Assembly (NCBI GenBank): GCA_963971405.1
Contig: OZ020490.1
Location: 1,488,001 to 1,552,000 of the forward strand
Origin: Psococerastis gibbosa
Lineage: Eukaryota > Arthropoda > Insecta > Psocodea > Psocidae
Direction of reading: 5' to 3'
DNA: 64,000 bases
A model generated the notes under the pieces. That model was not told where the DNA came from. It did no database searches and was given only the letters and a program-made list of their open reading frames with translations. The translations under genes were made by a program, and so were the position numbers. Shown here in pieces: positions 21,422 to 31,740 of this stretch (position 1 is the first letter of the stretch; every line of letters starts with the position of its first letter).

Positions 21422-22092
21422 GGTGTTCTAGGACAACTAGCCGCTAAATGCCCTTCCTGGCCACATACAAAACAGGTCCGTTTGTCCGTTTTCTTTGGAC
21501 ATTGTCTGGCAAAATGTCCCACTCGGTTACAAATAAAGCACTTTCTCTCTTCTTTGTTCATATTAATTTCACTTTTATTCACTTGTGCCACAGCTCCCGT
21601 TTCCCATTGCACATTACTTAATAGCAACCGGCTCCGTTCCACGGTTTCAGCTAATGACATTTTGTCCAGACGACAAGCCGCTTTTAACTGTCTCTGCACA
21701 TCGGCGGGTAATCCCTGTACCAACGCACATTGTACCCAATTCTCTGCTGAAAAATCATCGACCAAATTGGCCAACCGCTTTAAATCCGAAACAAACACGT
21801 CTACGGTTTCTCCCCTTCGGAGTGTCCGAGCCATAAGTTGTTCATAGGCCGAAAATTTATTCACCGAGAATATCCCCAAAAGGGTAGCTCTCAGCTGTTT
21901 ATAATCGTCTTTAACAGCGCTATCCAGCCCTTCATAGACGGCGTACGCGCCATCTACAAGGAACAACGGCAGAAATGCTCCCAAATCTTCAACTTTCTGC
22001 AGCTTTGCTACCAATTCTAATTTCTTTAGCCAAACAGAAATATCTCCCGTCCCATCAAACTTTGTCACAATGTCAGAAAACCGTACCGACAT
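21409..22092 (-). CDS. Gag protein with two zinc knuckles
   Basis: The start chosen is ATG at 22092-22090 (MSVRFSDIVTKFDGTGDISV), because the open frame upstream lies in the LTR and is not expected in the RNA-coding part. The body resembles retrotransposon gag capsid (FDGTGDISVWLKKLE, then GIFSVNKFSAYEQL). The C-terminus has two CX2CX4HX4C nucleic-acid-binding knuckles, CFICNRVGHFARQC and CFVCGQEGHLAASC. It stops at TAG (21411-21409), six bases after a slippery heptamer. It would form the virus-like particle in the cytoplasm. Confidence 0.88.
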   Translation of the reverse strand: MSVRFSDIVTKFDGTGDISVWLKKLELVAKLQKVEDLGAFLPLFLVDGAYAVYEGLDSAVKDDYKQLRATLLGIFSVNKFSAYEQLMARTLRRGETVDVFVSDLKRLANLVDDFSAENWVQCALVQGLPADVQRQLKAACRLDKMSLAETVERSRLLLSNVQWETGAVAQVNKSEINMNKEERKCFICNRVGHFARQCPKKTDKRTCFVCGQEGHLAASCPRTPKNE

Positions 22093-22120
22093 CACTAATT
22101 CACTAATAGCCGAAATAGCT

Positions 22121-22233
22121 TGTATTAAAATCTCAAAACAAATTCGAATGCCACACGTCAACAACACACCCGCGCGCCCCTGGCGGCCAAATCTCATAGT
22201 TCATTTACTTCCCGCCAAGTTCAAAGTACTACA
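22121..22233 (-). repeat. 5' LTR of the 3.8-kb element
   Basis: Partner of 18395-18507. It would hold the promoter. The gag ATG at 22092 lies only 28 bases past its end. Confidence 0.92.
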
Positions 22234-22238
22234 TTTAC

Positions 22239-22512
22239 CTTAATTACAGTTTACGAAAACTGTGTAGCCTATGTAAAAAATTGGGAATTTATAATTTTTT
22301 TCAATATTCCGTTCGTTTCCAAATCTTGAAATAACTTTGCCATTTTGTTAAACTAGAACCTACATAAACTCAACTGAATCGCGGTATATTAACTAGGGGA
22401 TTCTCTGCCAGTGTTACGCGAACTATAGTAGCATCCTGGTACTAATATAACAAAAGCTTTGGCCCTGATTACCCACTCGAATATTCATTCCACCCAATAT
22501 TTTTTTAATTGA
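22239..22512. other. No gene recognised
   Basis: Short AT-rich spacer between the LTR element and the Penelope-like fragment. Confidence 0.3.
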
Positions 22513-22950
22513 AGATCGAAACGTGTAGGCTAAATCCGTTGAACCCTTGCAATCGAAAATTTGGACCATTCCAAAGCCTTCTCGACACAAAGATATTTCA
22601 AATAGAAAATCAAGTAAAATGCGCAGGACAAGACGTTACCCAGGAGAACAAGCAGTATGTCAAGATCCCGTTCATAGGAGAAGTCAGTATGAAAGTAGGA
22701 AGACTAATAACCCGAACTCCTGACAAAGTTGTATCCTTTAGCTGCCCGCCCAACTTAGGAAAATTCCTCATCAACTGTAAGGATAAGGTGAACAATAATA
22801 GGAAATCAGGGGCTTATAAACTTTCTTGTAATGAATATAGTAGACATTGGACGGAGTGGGCGCAATTTTAAGTTTCGCTTACGTGAGCATAAAAATGCGA
22901 TCGGTAAAAATGACTGTACCTCAGCTTTTGCGGACCACCTCTGCTATGGA
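22513..22950 (+). pseudogene. Penelope-like element GIY-YIG endonuclease fragment
   Basis: The first frame reads KQYVKIPFIGEVSMKVGRL, then NLGKFLINCKDKV and KSGAYKLSCNE. A +1 shift near 22845 is needed to continue into DIGRSGRNFKFRLREHKNA and CTSAFADHL. This is the linker and GIY-YIG endonuclease seen at the C-terminus of Penelope-like retroelements: the YxLxC segment before the IGxTGR-type motif with catalytic Arg, then the REH block. The GIY position is GAYKL, and the YIG position is DIG, a substitution at a key Tyr. The reverse transcriptase is absent. The first 60 bases (22513-22575) resemble a divergent family A end. Confidence 0.7.
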
Positions 22951-22994
22951 CTGAGGCAATCACGTCAAACCTCGGTCCCATTCAGGACCAACCA

Positions 22995-24682
22995 GTGATG
23001 ACTTTCCCACTGTCACAGGGCAGCCAGGACGTGCTGCCCTGCGGCCAGCCGTCCCTTAGTCAGCGTCTTAGCGAACAAATTCTGGAGAAACAGGTACTGT
23101 CTTTCCCTTTTTCACAGGGCAGCCAGGACGTGCTGCCCTGCGGCCAACAGACCCTTAGTCAGCGTATTAGTGACCCAATGGACATAGTTAACTCTTCCCA
23201 GCCTCAGGCCTCCCTCGCTGAGGAAGTATCATTGACGGAGGAACATCAGCCTGAGCCAATGGACCAAGAGTTCCAGGTGGCCTCGCGTAAGCGGAAGAAA
23301 GGCAAAAAGCCTTCACCGGACTTCAAGAGGCCTATGCTTCAGCCTACAGCGGCAACCCCGAGCCAAGTAGAGGCCGTGACCTCCCTGGCTACGACCCAAA
23401 TAGAGAACACGCCTATTGCGTACCAGGCCCCTAACGATCAGAGTCCAATGAAAATTTCCCCTATAACGGTGAAAATAGGTAACCTCCACCATACATATTC
23501 AATATTAGCTAAGCTATTTAAACCCTAACAAATACAGTTACAGCTAACACGGTCAGCGCAAACCTGGTGGCCGTCAGGACTGCCACCTTTGGGGACTACA
23601 ACCACCTGGTTAAGCACCTCAAAAGCTACAGATTCGAACATTACTTAGTATCACATCCCAAAACGGTTAAACCATTAAAAGTAGTCATTCGGAAGTTGCC
23701 AATCTATATGGCAACCGACGAAATTAAGGCTAACCTGGTGGCACAAAACCTACCAGTTACAGGTGTCAGCCAACTACATACTTTGTTAGGTGCAAAGCAA
23801 CCCCTGCCATTGTATCTAATAACTCTACTTAATACCCTAGAGGCACAGGAAATCTTGTCCCTAAAATCTGTTATGAACCTGTCGGTGCAAGTAGTGCCCT
23901 ACCGGGCCTTCCGGCCTTCCTACAGTGCTACCGTTGCCAATCCTTTCAACATACATCCAGAAACTGCAGCATACAGAAGAGGTGCGTTGTTTGCGGTGAG
24001 TCCCACCGTAGCAACGTGTGTCCCAACACAAAGGGTTCGCTGCGCCAACTGCGGTGAGGTCCACACGGCCAAATACCGCGGTTGTGCAGTGTACCTAAAC
24101 ATTAAAAGAGCGATGCAGGCTCGCAAAAGACAGCAATCAAACTCACATAACCCAAATCAGACCACAGTTCCAAACGCATGGGGCACCCCAAAACCTGGGG
24201 CTACAATCCTGCAAATCAACCTACCACCTCCAAACAGAACTAGGCAAGCTCCCAAACCACAGCCCCTCAACATTGGGCATGCCTTTCCGCCTCTGCCTCC
24301 CAAGAAAAAATCCCAAAATGTACAAGCAATTAAAGAAACCCTACTAAAAAATCAAATGCTCAGGCAGGCTGTGACATCCAAGACCAGACACTGCCCGTCT
24401 GGCATCCCTAACGGTGCAGCGCTGCAGACTGCTGGCAGAGGGATTTCTGAGACCGATCCGGCCATCCCGCGGGCCGGGGACCAAGTCGAAGGCCTTCCTG
24501 CCCAGCGGACACAGCCAAGAACCCGTATACACAGAATAATCGAAATACTGAACGCAGCTACATTTCTCAGTCAAGAAATTCTAAATGGGGGCTTCTCCAT
24601 ACAAGCGGCACTGCGCGAAGTAACAACCATCACAAACCAATTAATGAGCATCTCAATGGAACTGGCATTTGATGATGTCTAA
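22995..24682 (+). pseudogene. Jockey-like ORF1 (gag-like, Cys-His motif), one frameshift
   Basis: The N-terminal part (22995-23528) contains an in-frame 102-base duplication: SQGSQDVLPCGQ occurs twice, followed by LSQR. A basic KRKKGKKPSPDFKRP segment follows. At about 23523-23527 the frame shifts within AAACCC and continues from 23530 to 24682. This part has the gag-like fold region (VVIRKLPIYMATDEIKANLV) and a zinc knuckle RCANCGEVHTAKYRGCAVY near 24030-24090. Jockey ORF1 proteins usually have three knuckles, so the earlier ones are missing or decayed. The product would bind element RNA. Confidence 0.8.
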
Positions 24683-24820
24683 AACTCCAACAATGAAAAA
24701 CAGACTAAACGTAAAACCGACTAATTCCCTCGAAATGAAAAACCGACTTAATGTAAAACCGACTAATTCCCCCAGAACACATATCATCACGACTCTCCCC
24801 TTTCAGCCACCATCACCAAT
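24683..24820 (+). other. Inter-ORF spacer with a 38-bp tandem duplication
   Basis: Two copies of AAACCGACT(A/T)A-type units (GTAAAACCGACTAATTCCC) occur between ORF1 and ORF2. Confidence 0.6.
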
Positions 24821-26775
24821 ATGCTGCGTGCACTGAATTTAGCTGCATGGAACGTGGGACGATACCTGCCCAACAAGAGAACCGAGCTAGAAACCTTCCT
24901 AGCTGACCACGACATCGATATTTTGCTCCTTAGTGAAACAACCATGACCTCGGACTCACTTTTCATTCAGGGATACACCTCAATACTTGACAATGATGGT
25001 GTAGGCACGACAATCATCCTAAAATCAAACATCAAACACTCAGTTATCAGGCCTCACCTTACCACACTACAGGCCCTGGGTGTTAGAGTACAGTACAAAG
25101 GAAAACCCATGGCCGTCTTCTCGATATACCAACACCCCAGCAGTCCCCACAATAGGCCGGATTACCTACAACTATTGAAAGCAGCTCCAATCTCGCTTCT
25201 AATGGGTGATTTCAACGCCCGGACTTTGGGGCTGTCACAACACTAACACACTAGGTAAAAGACTCACCGAAATGATACAGGCTCATGATATAGATCAACA
25301 CGTTCCACTTACATGCACCAGACTACCACAAAACAAAAGGCAGCACCCGAGTGTCATAGATTTCTTGGTTGCAAAGGGATTAAACCAACCCGTGGAAGTC
25401 GTAACCCTGGATGAACTACAGTCGGACCATCTGCCCATCATGACTACCCTAGACCCAGCTTGTGAGCTTAAAGAACAACGATAAAATGTCTCTAAGATTG
25501 ACACGGGGAAATTCCATAGTATTCTCAACTCACAGCTCCAACTTTCAGAACACATGATCACCACACACGAGATCGACAACGCGGTCCTACATTGGACCAC
25601 ATCAGTCCAAAAAGCACTGACACAATCAGCGCCTACTATTAAACACCCTAAGGCCAGAATTCTACCAAAATACATAATAGAACTAACACAACAAAGAAAT
25701 ACACTACGTAAACAAAACTACAAAACGCCATGCCTATTTGTAAAGAGACAAATTAACGAACTACAGCGTAAAATTACAGAAAAAATAGGCATTTACAAAC
25801 ACTCGGAGTGGAGCTCCCGCGTTCTGCAGCTGACTACTAAGGATTGTACCCTGTGGACCGAAACCAAAAGACTCCGACGCTCCCGTCAACACATCCCGGT
25901 CCTAAAAGACCAAGCTGGGCAAAGTATTGCGACCAATACCATGGAAAAGACGGAAGTCCTGGCAGCGAGCATAGCGGCAACGATGACTCCACACGCTGTA
26001 CCGCAAGAACCAAACTTCACTACCCTGGTTTCCACCCAGGTTGCAGACTTCCTGACTAGAGTCCCGTGCCGCCGAATCGCGCAAACTAGCTTTACCGCGG
26101 TAAGCGGTGTCATCAAACGCCTGAAAAAAGGCAAGGCTCCGGGATTTGACGGGATAACTACCAATCTTCTACGGGTTCTACCGGACTCGGCCATCTGCTA
26201 CATCACGGCAGTATTCAATGCTTGCCTTGAGATTTGTTACTTCCCGGACAACTAGAAGGAAGCAAAAGTTATAGTCCTACACAAACCAGGCAAAGACCCG
26301 ACCAACCCAACCAATTACAGGCCAATTAGTCTCCTGGCAAATGTTAGCAAAGTATTTGAGGCTATAATCCTGAAGCGGCTCCAGAAAATTCTGGATGAAA
26401 AGGACATTCTGCGTCCAGAACAATTTGGTTTTCGCAAAGGACGTAGCACTCAGCACCAACTCGTAAGGCTAACCGAATACATCAAGAGGTCCGTCCTAGG
26501 GACACAAGAAGAAAACAGGTGCAGTGCTTCTTGATGTCGCCAAAGCCTTCGACTCAGTGTGGACAGATGGCCTACTTCGGAAACTTATAGTCCTACAAAT
26601 TCCCGACAAGCTAATACATCTACTTTAATCTTAGGCCTACTTAACAGGCAGGACCCTCAGAGTGGACCTAAATGGGACCACGTCCGGTGTATACCCTGTA
26701 TCGGCCGGGGTCCCTCAGGGAGGCCTACTTGGACCCGTCCTGTTTATACTATGCATACTATACTTTACCTAATTG
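24821..26775 (+). pseudogene. Jockey-like ORF2, endonuclease and reverse transcriptase
   Basis: The APE-type endonuclease starts at 24821 (LNLAAWNVGRYLPNKR), with catalytic Glu in LLLSETTM, MGDFNAR and QSDHLPI. One extra T near 25228 shifts the frame between NARTLG and GCHNTNTLGKRL. TAA at 25482-25484 is an in-frame nonsense codon. The reverse transcriptase begins about 26100 (LKKGKAPGFDGITTNLLRVL). TAG at 26253-26255 replaces what is normally Trp before KEAKVIVLHKPGKDP. YRPISLLANVSKVFE and QFGFRKGRSTQHQL follow, then a frameshift near 26512 into LLDVAKAFDSVW with the first catalytic Asp, and GVPQGGLLGPVLF. The YADD-containing part is missing. Confidence 0.85.
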
Positions 26776-27249
26776 GCCCAAAACCATCACTAACGTTTTC
26801 TGTTGCAGATTTAAACTAATGGATTTTTGTTTCAGAATCTGGTAATTAAAGCATACTGCACTTCCGAAGCATATACTCATGTAAACTAACATATCTTCAG
26901 ACATATCTTCAACACTTCTATCAAACGTCAGGATCTTTACTATCAACCTATATTCCTTCCTCTACCTTTAGCATTTAACTAACCACTAACAACAAACACA
27001 CATCACTCATGCAGACGCATGAAAAGGTTTTTTACCCTATGGGTTCGTGCCCATTCGGTCTTTTCCTTTTCCCTGTTCGGTACACATAAAACGTTAAGCT
27101 TTCCTGTTCAGATAAGGATCTAAATGCCTTCGGGCAGATCCTTCTACCCTTCTTTTCACGATTTTCGGGAGATGGCTCCGATACCCGAAACTGGACTGGT
27201 TTCGATACCAGGTCGGCCATCACCATTTCCGGAGCGAGGTTGGGGCTCC

Positions 27250-27253
<4 letters not shown>
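26776..27253 (+). other. Retroposed tail of unknown origin leading into poly(A)
   Basis: No coding similarity recognised. The right end (GGAGCGAGGTTGGGGCTCC) runs directly into an A37 tract, as expected of a retroposed transcript. No box A or box B pair was found that would mark a tRNA-type SINE. Confidence 0.4.

Positions 27254-27290
<37 letters not shown>
27254..27290 (+). repeat. Poly(A) tract, 37 A
   Basis: Uninterrupted A run between the retroposed segment and the hammerhead-like motif. Its length suggests a recent insertion. Confidence 0.8.
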
Positions 27291-27292
<2 letters not shown>

Positions 27293-27300
27293 TGCTGCTG

Positions 27301-27344
27301 TTAGTCTGATGATGGATTTGATTTCATCCGAAACCGGTCACTAT
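27301..27344 (+). ncRNA. Minimal hammerhead ribozyme motif
   Basis: The conserved core is complete: CTGATGA (27306-27312), a hairpin GGAT/ATCC for stem II, GAAA (27330-27333), a tiny ACC/GGT stem III and the cleavage-site GTC (27337-27339). TAGT before the core pairs with ACTA after the cleavage site as stem I. This is the arrangement of the small type-I hammerheads known from Penelope-like retroelements; with no stem III loop such motifs are expected to act as dimers. It would cleave after the C at 27339. Here it probably belongs to a Penelope-like or retrozyme-like remnant. Confidence 0.7.
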
Positions 27345-27570
27345 TAAAGTATTTTACTGTGGATCATTGCATTCTTCTTCCTCTACTCATGATGTTCTCC
27401 AAGTTCCACGAAGTCACCAAGGAAACCCTCACAAGGATTTGTAAATGTCACATCTAAGTTGTAATGTTTAATGACAAAATTTTATGAATGTTTTTTTTTG
27501 TGTGTGTTTATTATTGACGATTGCCGAAAGGACTGTTTGTGTCTTAATGAATCAATAAATTCTATTCTAT
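27345..27570 (+). mobile_element. LINE 3' end with ATTCT repeats
   Basis: Ends AATCAATAAATTCTATTC plus further ATTCT units. A similar tail occurs in reverse complement at 51181. No coding part remains. Confidence 0.55.
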
Positions 27571-27589
27571 TCTAATAGTGGTCAGATAA

Positions 27590-27700
27590 CAAAAATTCCG
27601 ACACAGCCAAATTTTGGCATTAACCTTTGATGTCGTTTCAAAAATTATCTATCCTGGATTATTGGTATTTCACTTTCGAATTTTTCTGGGACCCATATTT
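27590..27700 (+). repeat. Family B edge fragment
   Basis: GATGTCGTTTCAAAAATTAT matches the family B edge near 36568 (GACGTCATTTCAAAATTTAT). Short fragment. Confidence 0.45.
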
Positions 27701-27829
27701 TATTGGATCTAATATTCCTGTGTACTCGTATAATGGAGCGGATCCGTAAATATTATTTTTGAGGTGACTACATAGTTCGCCTAACACTTGAAAAGTCAAC
27801 TTACGGTGATATTTCTACCGTGCCTCAGT

Positions 27830-28382
27830 AGGGGTCTTCACAGTGTTGGTGTTATCGAGTTAGATGTGCTAACCAAGTTAACACACAATCGTGAGTGGGC
27901 CTCGCGAGTGAGTTATCATGCTATATCGAAAACATATAACCAAAGAACTTCTAATAAAATATAACCCGTTAAACAACGTGGTAGTAGTCAGACATTCGTG
28001 GCACGGGTTTAAAGAAAGTGGCAGAACTCTGTTCTAGTGCCACATTTGTTTATATTTTTGGTTCTATTTGGTTATTATAATTTTAAGTATTTACGGTGAT
28101 TGCTTGTGATAATAGATTATACAAATAAATTTAAATATATATATAAATTTAAATATATTACAATATTTTAAACGCGTGTTTCAAATCAATCGACAAAAAC
28201 AATGATGGTGGCGGTCAAACCTGAGCTATCGATCGCAGCTCAAGGTAAATAACACACTTAACCAACTTAGAAGTGGGTTTAGGATAGCACGCTGGTTATC
28301 GGGTTACCGGTGTGTTAACTTAGCTTGATATAACACACTTAACTAGGTATAACTCGATAACATCAACACAGTGAAGACCCCC
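27830..28382. mobile_element. Non-autonomous DNA element with about 33-bp inverted ends
   Basis: The left end GGGGTCTTCACAGTGTTGG and on to GTTATCGAGTTA is matched in reverse complement by the right end, with two to three mismatches. Subterminal AACACAC and TTAAC motifs are repeated on both sides. The interior has no protein frame. The target duplication is unclear, so the superfamily is not assigned. Confidence 0.7.
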
Positions 28383-29334
28383 AGAATCATATTACCTATA
28401 ATTATCTATTATTATTTTTGTTTGTAAAGATATACAAATATATACTGTATACGTATATGTATGCTTTATATATTAGTATTCATCAGGCTACATTGTTATT
28501 CTCTGTAGGCTACTGTTAACAATGGTGGAAAAAGATGCTGAAAGTCACATGACTAAATCTATTCTGTTTGTAATGTATGTACGCAATTAATTCTGAATAT
28601 TAAGTTTGAAATTCAGAAAATATGGTAGATATACAGTACATTACGTAATAGGCTATATATAGCTCTTTAGGAATAGCTCTCTACAGATTTATATAAATCA
28701 TAAAGAAAGAAAGAAGAAGTCAATTTTCTGAATGTTGTATCGTTTAACTTTTTTTATTTGGTGTGAATAACAATTTTGGCCGCAGGAGGAAGTTAGATAA
28801 TGTTATTCTACCATAGTGGTGGCGCTTCAATCTCCGGATCGTTTTTCTAAGCCCCTGAAATGAAATTGAAAGTAATTAATGAGTGATTGAATGAATGAAT
28901 AACAACTTTCTTGCAACAATACAATTGGTGAACAATAAGACTATAAAGCCCTTGTTTCATGTTAGTCATAATAATTAAATCCTAAAAGCTACAATATTTC
29001 GCCATGATGGTCAGGATAACGCAGAAGCAGCTGTCACAAGGATATGTGTACAAAAAATTGGTACAAAACGCAACATATAGATGCCCGGTCTCCAACGGTG
29101 GAAATTTGTTGAAAACATAGAACCGAAATATTGGCAGTAAAAATTAAAATTTTACATGCAAAAATTTTATTATAAAACTGCAAACAGGCCTTGCCCGGCA
29201 GCTTCCAATTTTGACAGCCGGGAAGTTATTTTTAGTTGCATATTTTGACAGCAGAAAACTACAGATTCGACCGACGAAGACTTATTTATAGATGTTCTGC
29301 CAAGAGGGGTATATATATATGTAAATTATAAATT
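28383..29334. other. AT-rich spacer with two repeat fragments
   Basis: About 28780-28850 (CCGCAGGAGGAAGTTAGATA block) recurs in reverse complement near 50985-51046. About 28855-28990, with CAATAAGACTATAAAG, matches the LINE 3' end at 52190-52250. No gene recognised. Confidence 0.45.
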
Positions 29335-29339
29335 ATTAT

Positions 29340-29495
29340 TGTCATGATTTACATGTTCCTTTACACAATAATAACAAGTATTCATTTAAAAGAGTCTTTA
29401 TTTAATTCTTGAAATCGACATTCTCAATGTATCCAAAATGCCCACGCCGCGACGACTGCTTGCGCATATCGTTGCCATGCCAACTTTCTATTACA
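29340..29495 (-). repeat. 3' LTR of the Mag-like element
   Basis: Differs from the 5' LTR at one position (TTTACATG versus TTTAAATG on the + strand). Confidence 0.92.
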
Positions 29496-29558
29496 TCTTC
29501 CTTTCTTTAACAATATTATTAAATTAAATAAAAATTAAACAATTGAATTAAATAAAAA

Positions 29559-31740
29559 TTAAACAAAATCTTTGAACCGAACTGGGGGGTTTACATGCCT
29601 CTTCGGCCTGTTATTGATTTCCGGATTGACATAAACATTATCATTCACATTACCATTGTTTTTAAAATATCGCAAATCTTTTCTATTTCGCCGATAAACG
29701 GCAGGGCCTACCCTAACTAGAAATGATCTAGGGTAACTCTTAAGAACTTCTTCAACTTTTCCCTTTTCCCATTTTTCACCGTTTCTTACCATCACACTAT
29801 CGCCCCTACGCAACAAAGGTAAGGTCCTCGTTCCCCTGTCAAAAAAAACGTTTTTGGTTGTTTTGAATTTTAGTTAAGTTTTCCCTGACTCTGTCATTAA
29901 GCTTAGGCATTAACAGAGTATTAGCAGTCGGAACACAAGTCTTAAGTCTGCGATTATATAATAATTGTGCTGGAGAGAAAGAGGAGCCAGTGATGGGGGT
30001 GTTTCTAAACTCCAGCAGTGCGAGGAGAAAATCAGAACCATCCTCTTTACATTTTTTAAGCATTGCCTTTATCTGTTTTACTCCAGACTCTGCCATACCA
30101 TTTGATTGTGGATATCGGGGACTGGAAAACTTAACTGTAAAGTCATAGGAACGAGGAAATTGTACAAATTCTTCACTGTTGAACGGCATATTATCGCATA
30201 TGAGAATCTCTGGTATACCATGGGTTGCATATATTGCCTTCAGTGTTTTAATAACATGCCCGGCCGTTTTCCCATGCAAACTAATACACTCAATCCACTT
30301 AGAATAGTAGTCTTTAACAATTAAAAATGACTTATTGTCAAATTCAGCAATATCTGCACAAATGTTTTGCCACGGTCTGTCAGGAATTACATGTGGCAAC
30401 AGTGGTTCACTTACATTTTTATTAGCGAATGTTTGGCACGTCACACAGTTTTCTACTTTTTGTTGTATTTCCGAGTTCATTGTAGGCCAAAACAAAGTGT
30501 GCCTAGCCAATGCTTTTGATTTTTCGATGCCCTGGTGACTTTTGTGAATTATATTCAGCATTTCTTTTCGAAGTACATTAGGTACGACCACAGAATCTTT
30601 GTGAAATAGCAGTCCATCGTGAACAGACAGGTCAGTTTGAAGTTTAAAATAAACTCGACAAGGCACGGATACTTGACTATGATGGCTTGGCCAGCCAGTG
30701 TTATGTAGTGCAATGACTTTGCTCAAGATAGGATCTTTAGCAGTTTCTTCGACCATTTGTTGCCTCCTTTCCTCTGACACAGAGAGGTATTTTGAGGCTA
30801 AATGGACAAAATACTCTAATTCTGTGTGTTCCCCTGGTAAACATGGTGGTGCTGCCCTAGACAGAGGATCTGCAACGTGTAATTGTTTTCCCGGTACGTA
30901 AACAATTTGAAGGGAATATTTAAGGAGTTTCATCAGCATTCTCTGTATACGCGATGTTGATTCAGAAATTAACTTATTATTCACGATGGAAACTAAAGGT
31001 CGATGATCCGAATGTACTTCGACCCTGTCTTTACCGTAAATGTAATAGTGAAAACGCTCAGTTGCAAAAACAATCGCCAGCAGTTCCTTTTCAATTTGGG
31101 CGTACCCCTCCTCACGCTTCGTTAATGATCTACTGGCAAAAGAAATAGGTGCACCATCCTGAAGTAATGATGCTCCTAAACCATTCTTGCTCGAGTCACA
31201 TTGGATGACTACATTTTTTTTAGGATCAAAATAACTCAGTATGGTTGCCTTTACAATCGAATCTTTTAAATCACAAAATGCCCTTGAATGGTTAGCGTCC
31301 CAAACCCAAACAGATTCTTTTTTTAAAAGATCTCTTAGTATTTGCGTTTTTTTAGACAAGTTAGGTACGAATCTGCCTATGTATGCTATCATTCCAAGGA
31401 ACCTTTGCAGATCCTCTTTTCCGCTTGGTTCTGTGAAATTAACAATTGCCTGGGTGCGCTCTGGGTCCACCTTAAGTCCGTCATTTGAAAAAATATGACC
31501 CAAATAGCGTACTTCTGTCATCTTATACTTTAACTTATTTCTATTGAACTTCACATTATATTTCTTGGCCATTTCCATTACTTGTCTAAACTTAATATCA
31601 TGATCTTCTTCATTTTCCCCAGAAATAATTAGATCATCATAATATATGGTAGTCCCTTCAATGTTCCCAAAAATTTCATAATTTTTTCTCATAAATACCT
31701 CGGGTGCGCTTGATATGCCATTGGGCATTCGAAGGAATTT
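29559..31740 (-). pseudogene. Pol C-terminal half: RT active site, RNase H, integrase
   Basis: From 31728 down it reads MPNGISSAPEVF, then TTIYYDDLIISG (the catalytic YYDD), RNase H VIQCDSSKNGLG and VHSDHRPLVSI with HYVPGK-like VYVPGKQLHVADPLSR. The integrase zinc-finger positions are H/H in the HKSHQGIEKSK region and C/C in ENCVTCQTF. Integrase catalytic Asp lies in CADIAEFD and LICDNMPFNSEE, and Glu in NGMAESGVKQ. A break near 29820-29850 separates the last 85 codons (29559-29816), which hold VYRRNRKDLRYF. A TAA near 31740 lies just upstream of MPNGISS and stands where Tyr is usual in the GR-Y-KFLRMP stretch. Confidence 0.88.

Larger units (their letters stand above)
18395..22233 (-). mobile_element. 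Near-intact compact LTR retrotransposon (Ty3/Gypsy-like), 3839 bp
   Basis: The LTRs are 113 bp each (18395-18507 and 22121-22233) and differ at one base, indicating recent insertion. They begin TGTAGTACTTTGAAC and end TTTTAATACA in element orientation. TTTAC flanks both sides (18390-18394 and 22234-22238). The gag and pol frames are both open, and the order protease, reverse transcriptase, RNase H, integrase is that of Ty3/Gypsy elements. A purine-rich GGGGGCG lies directly before the 3' LTR. No TGG-starting primer-binding site follows the 5' LTR, which is unusual. The clade was not resolved. Confidence 0.92.
22990..26775 (+). mobile_element. Jockey-like non-LTR retrotransposon, broken and 3'-truncated
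   Basis: ORF1 (gag-like) is followed by ORF2 (endonuclease plus reverse transcriptase) in normal order. The reverse transcriptase stops after the VPQGGLLGPVLF block, before the catalytic YADD, at about 26775. Visible lesions are one frameshift in ORF1, one frameshift and one stop in the endonuclease half, and one stop plus one frameshift in the reverse transcriptase. Confidence 0.85.

Noticed and set aside
22121-22197. Gag start at 22197 within the LTR
   Set aside because: It would place the N-terminus inside the repeat; the ATG at 22092 just after the LTR gives a normal gag start.
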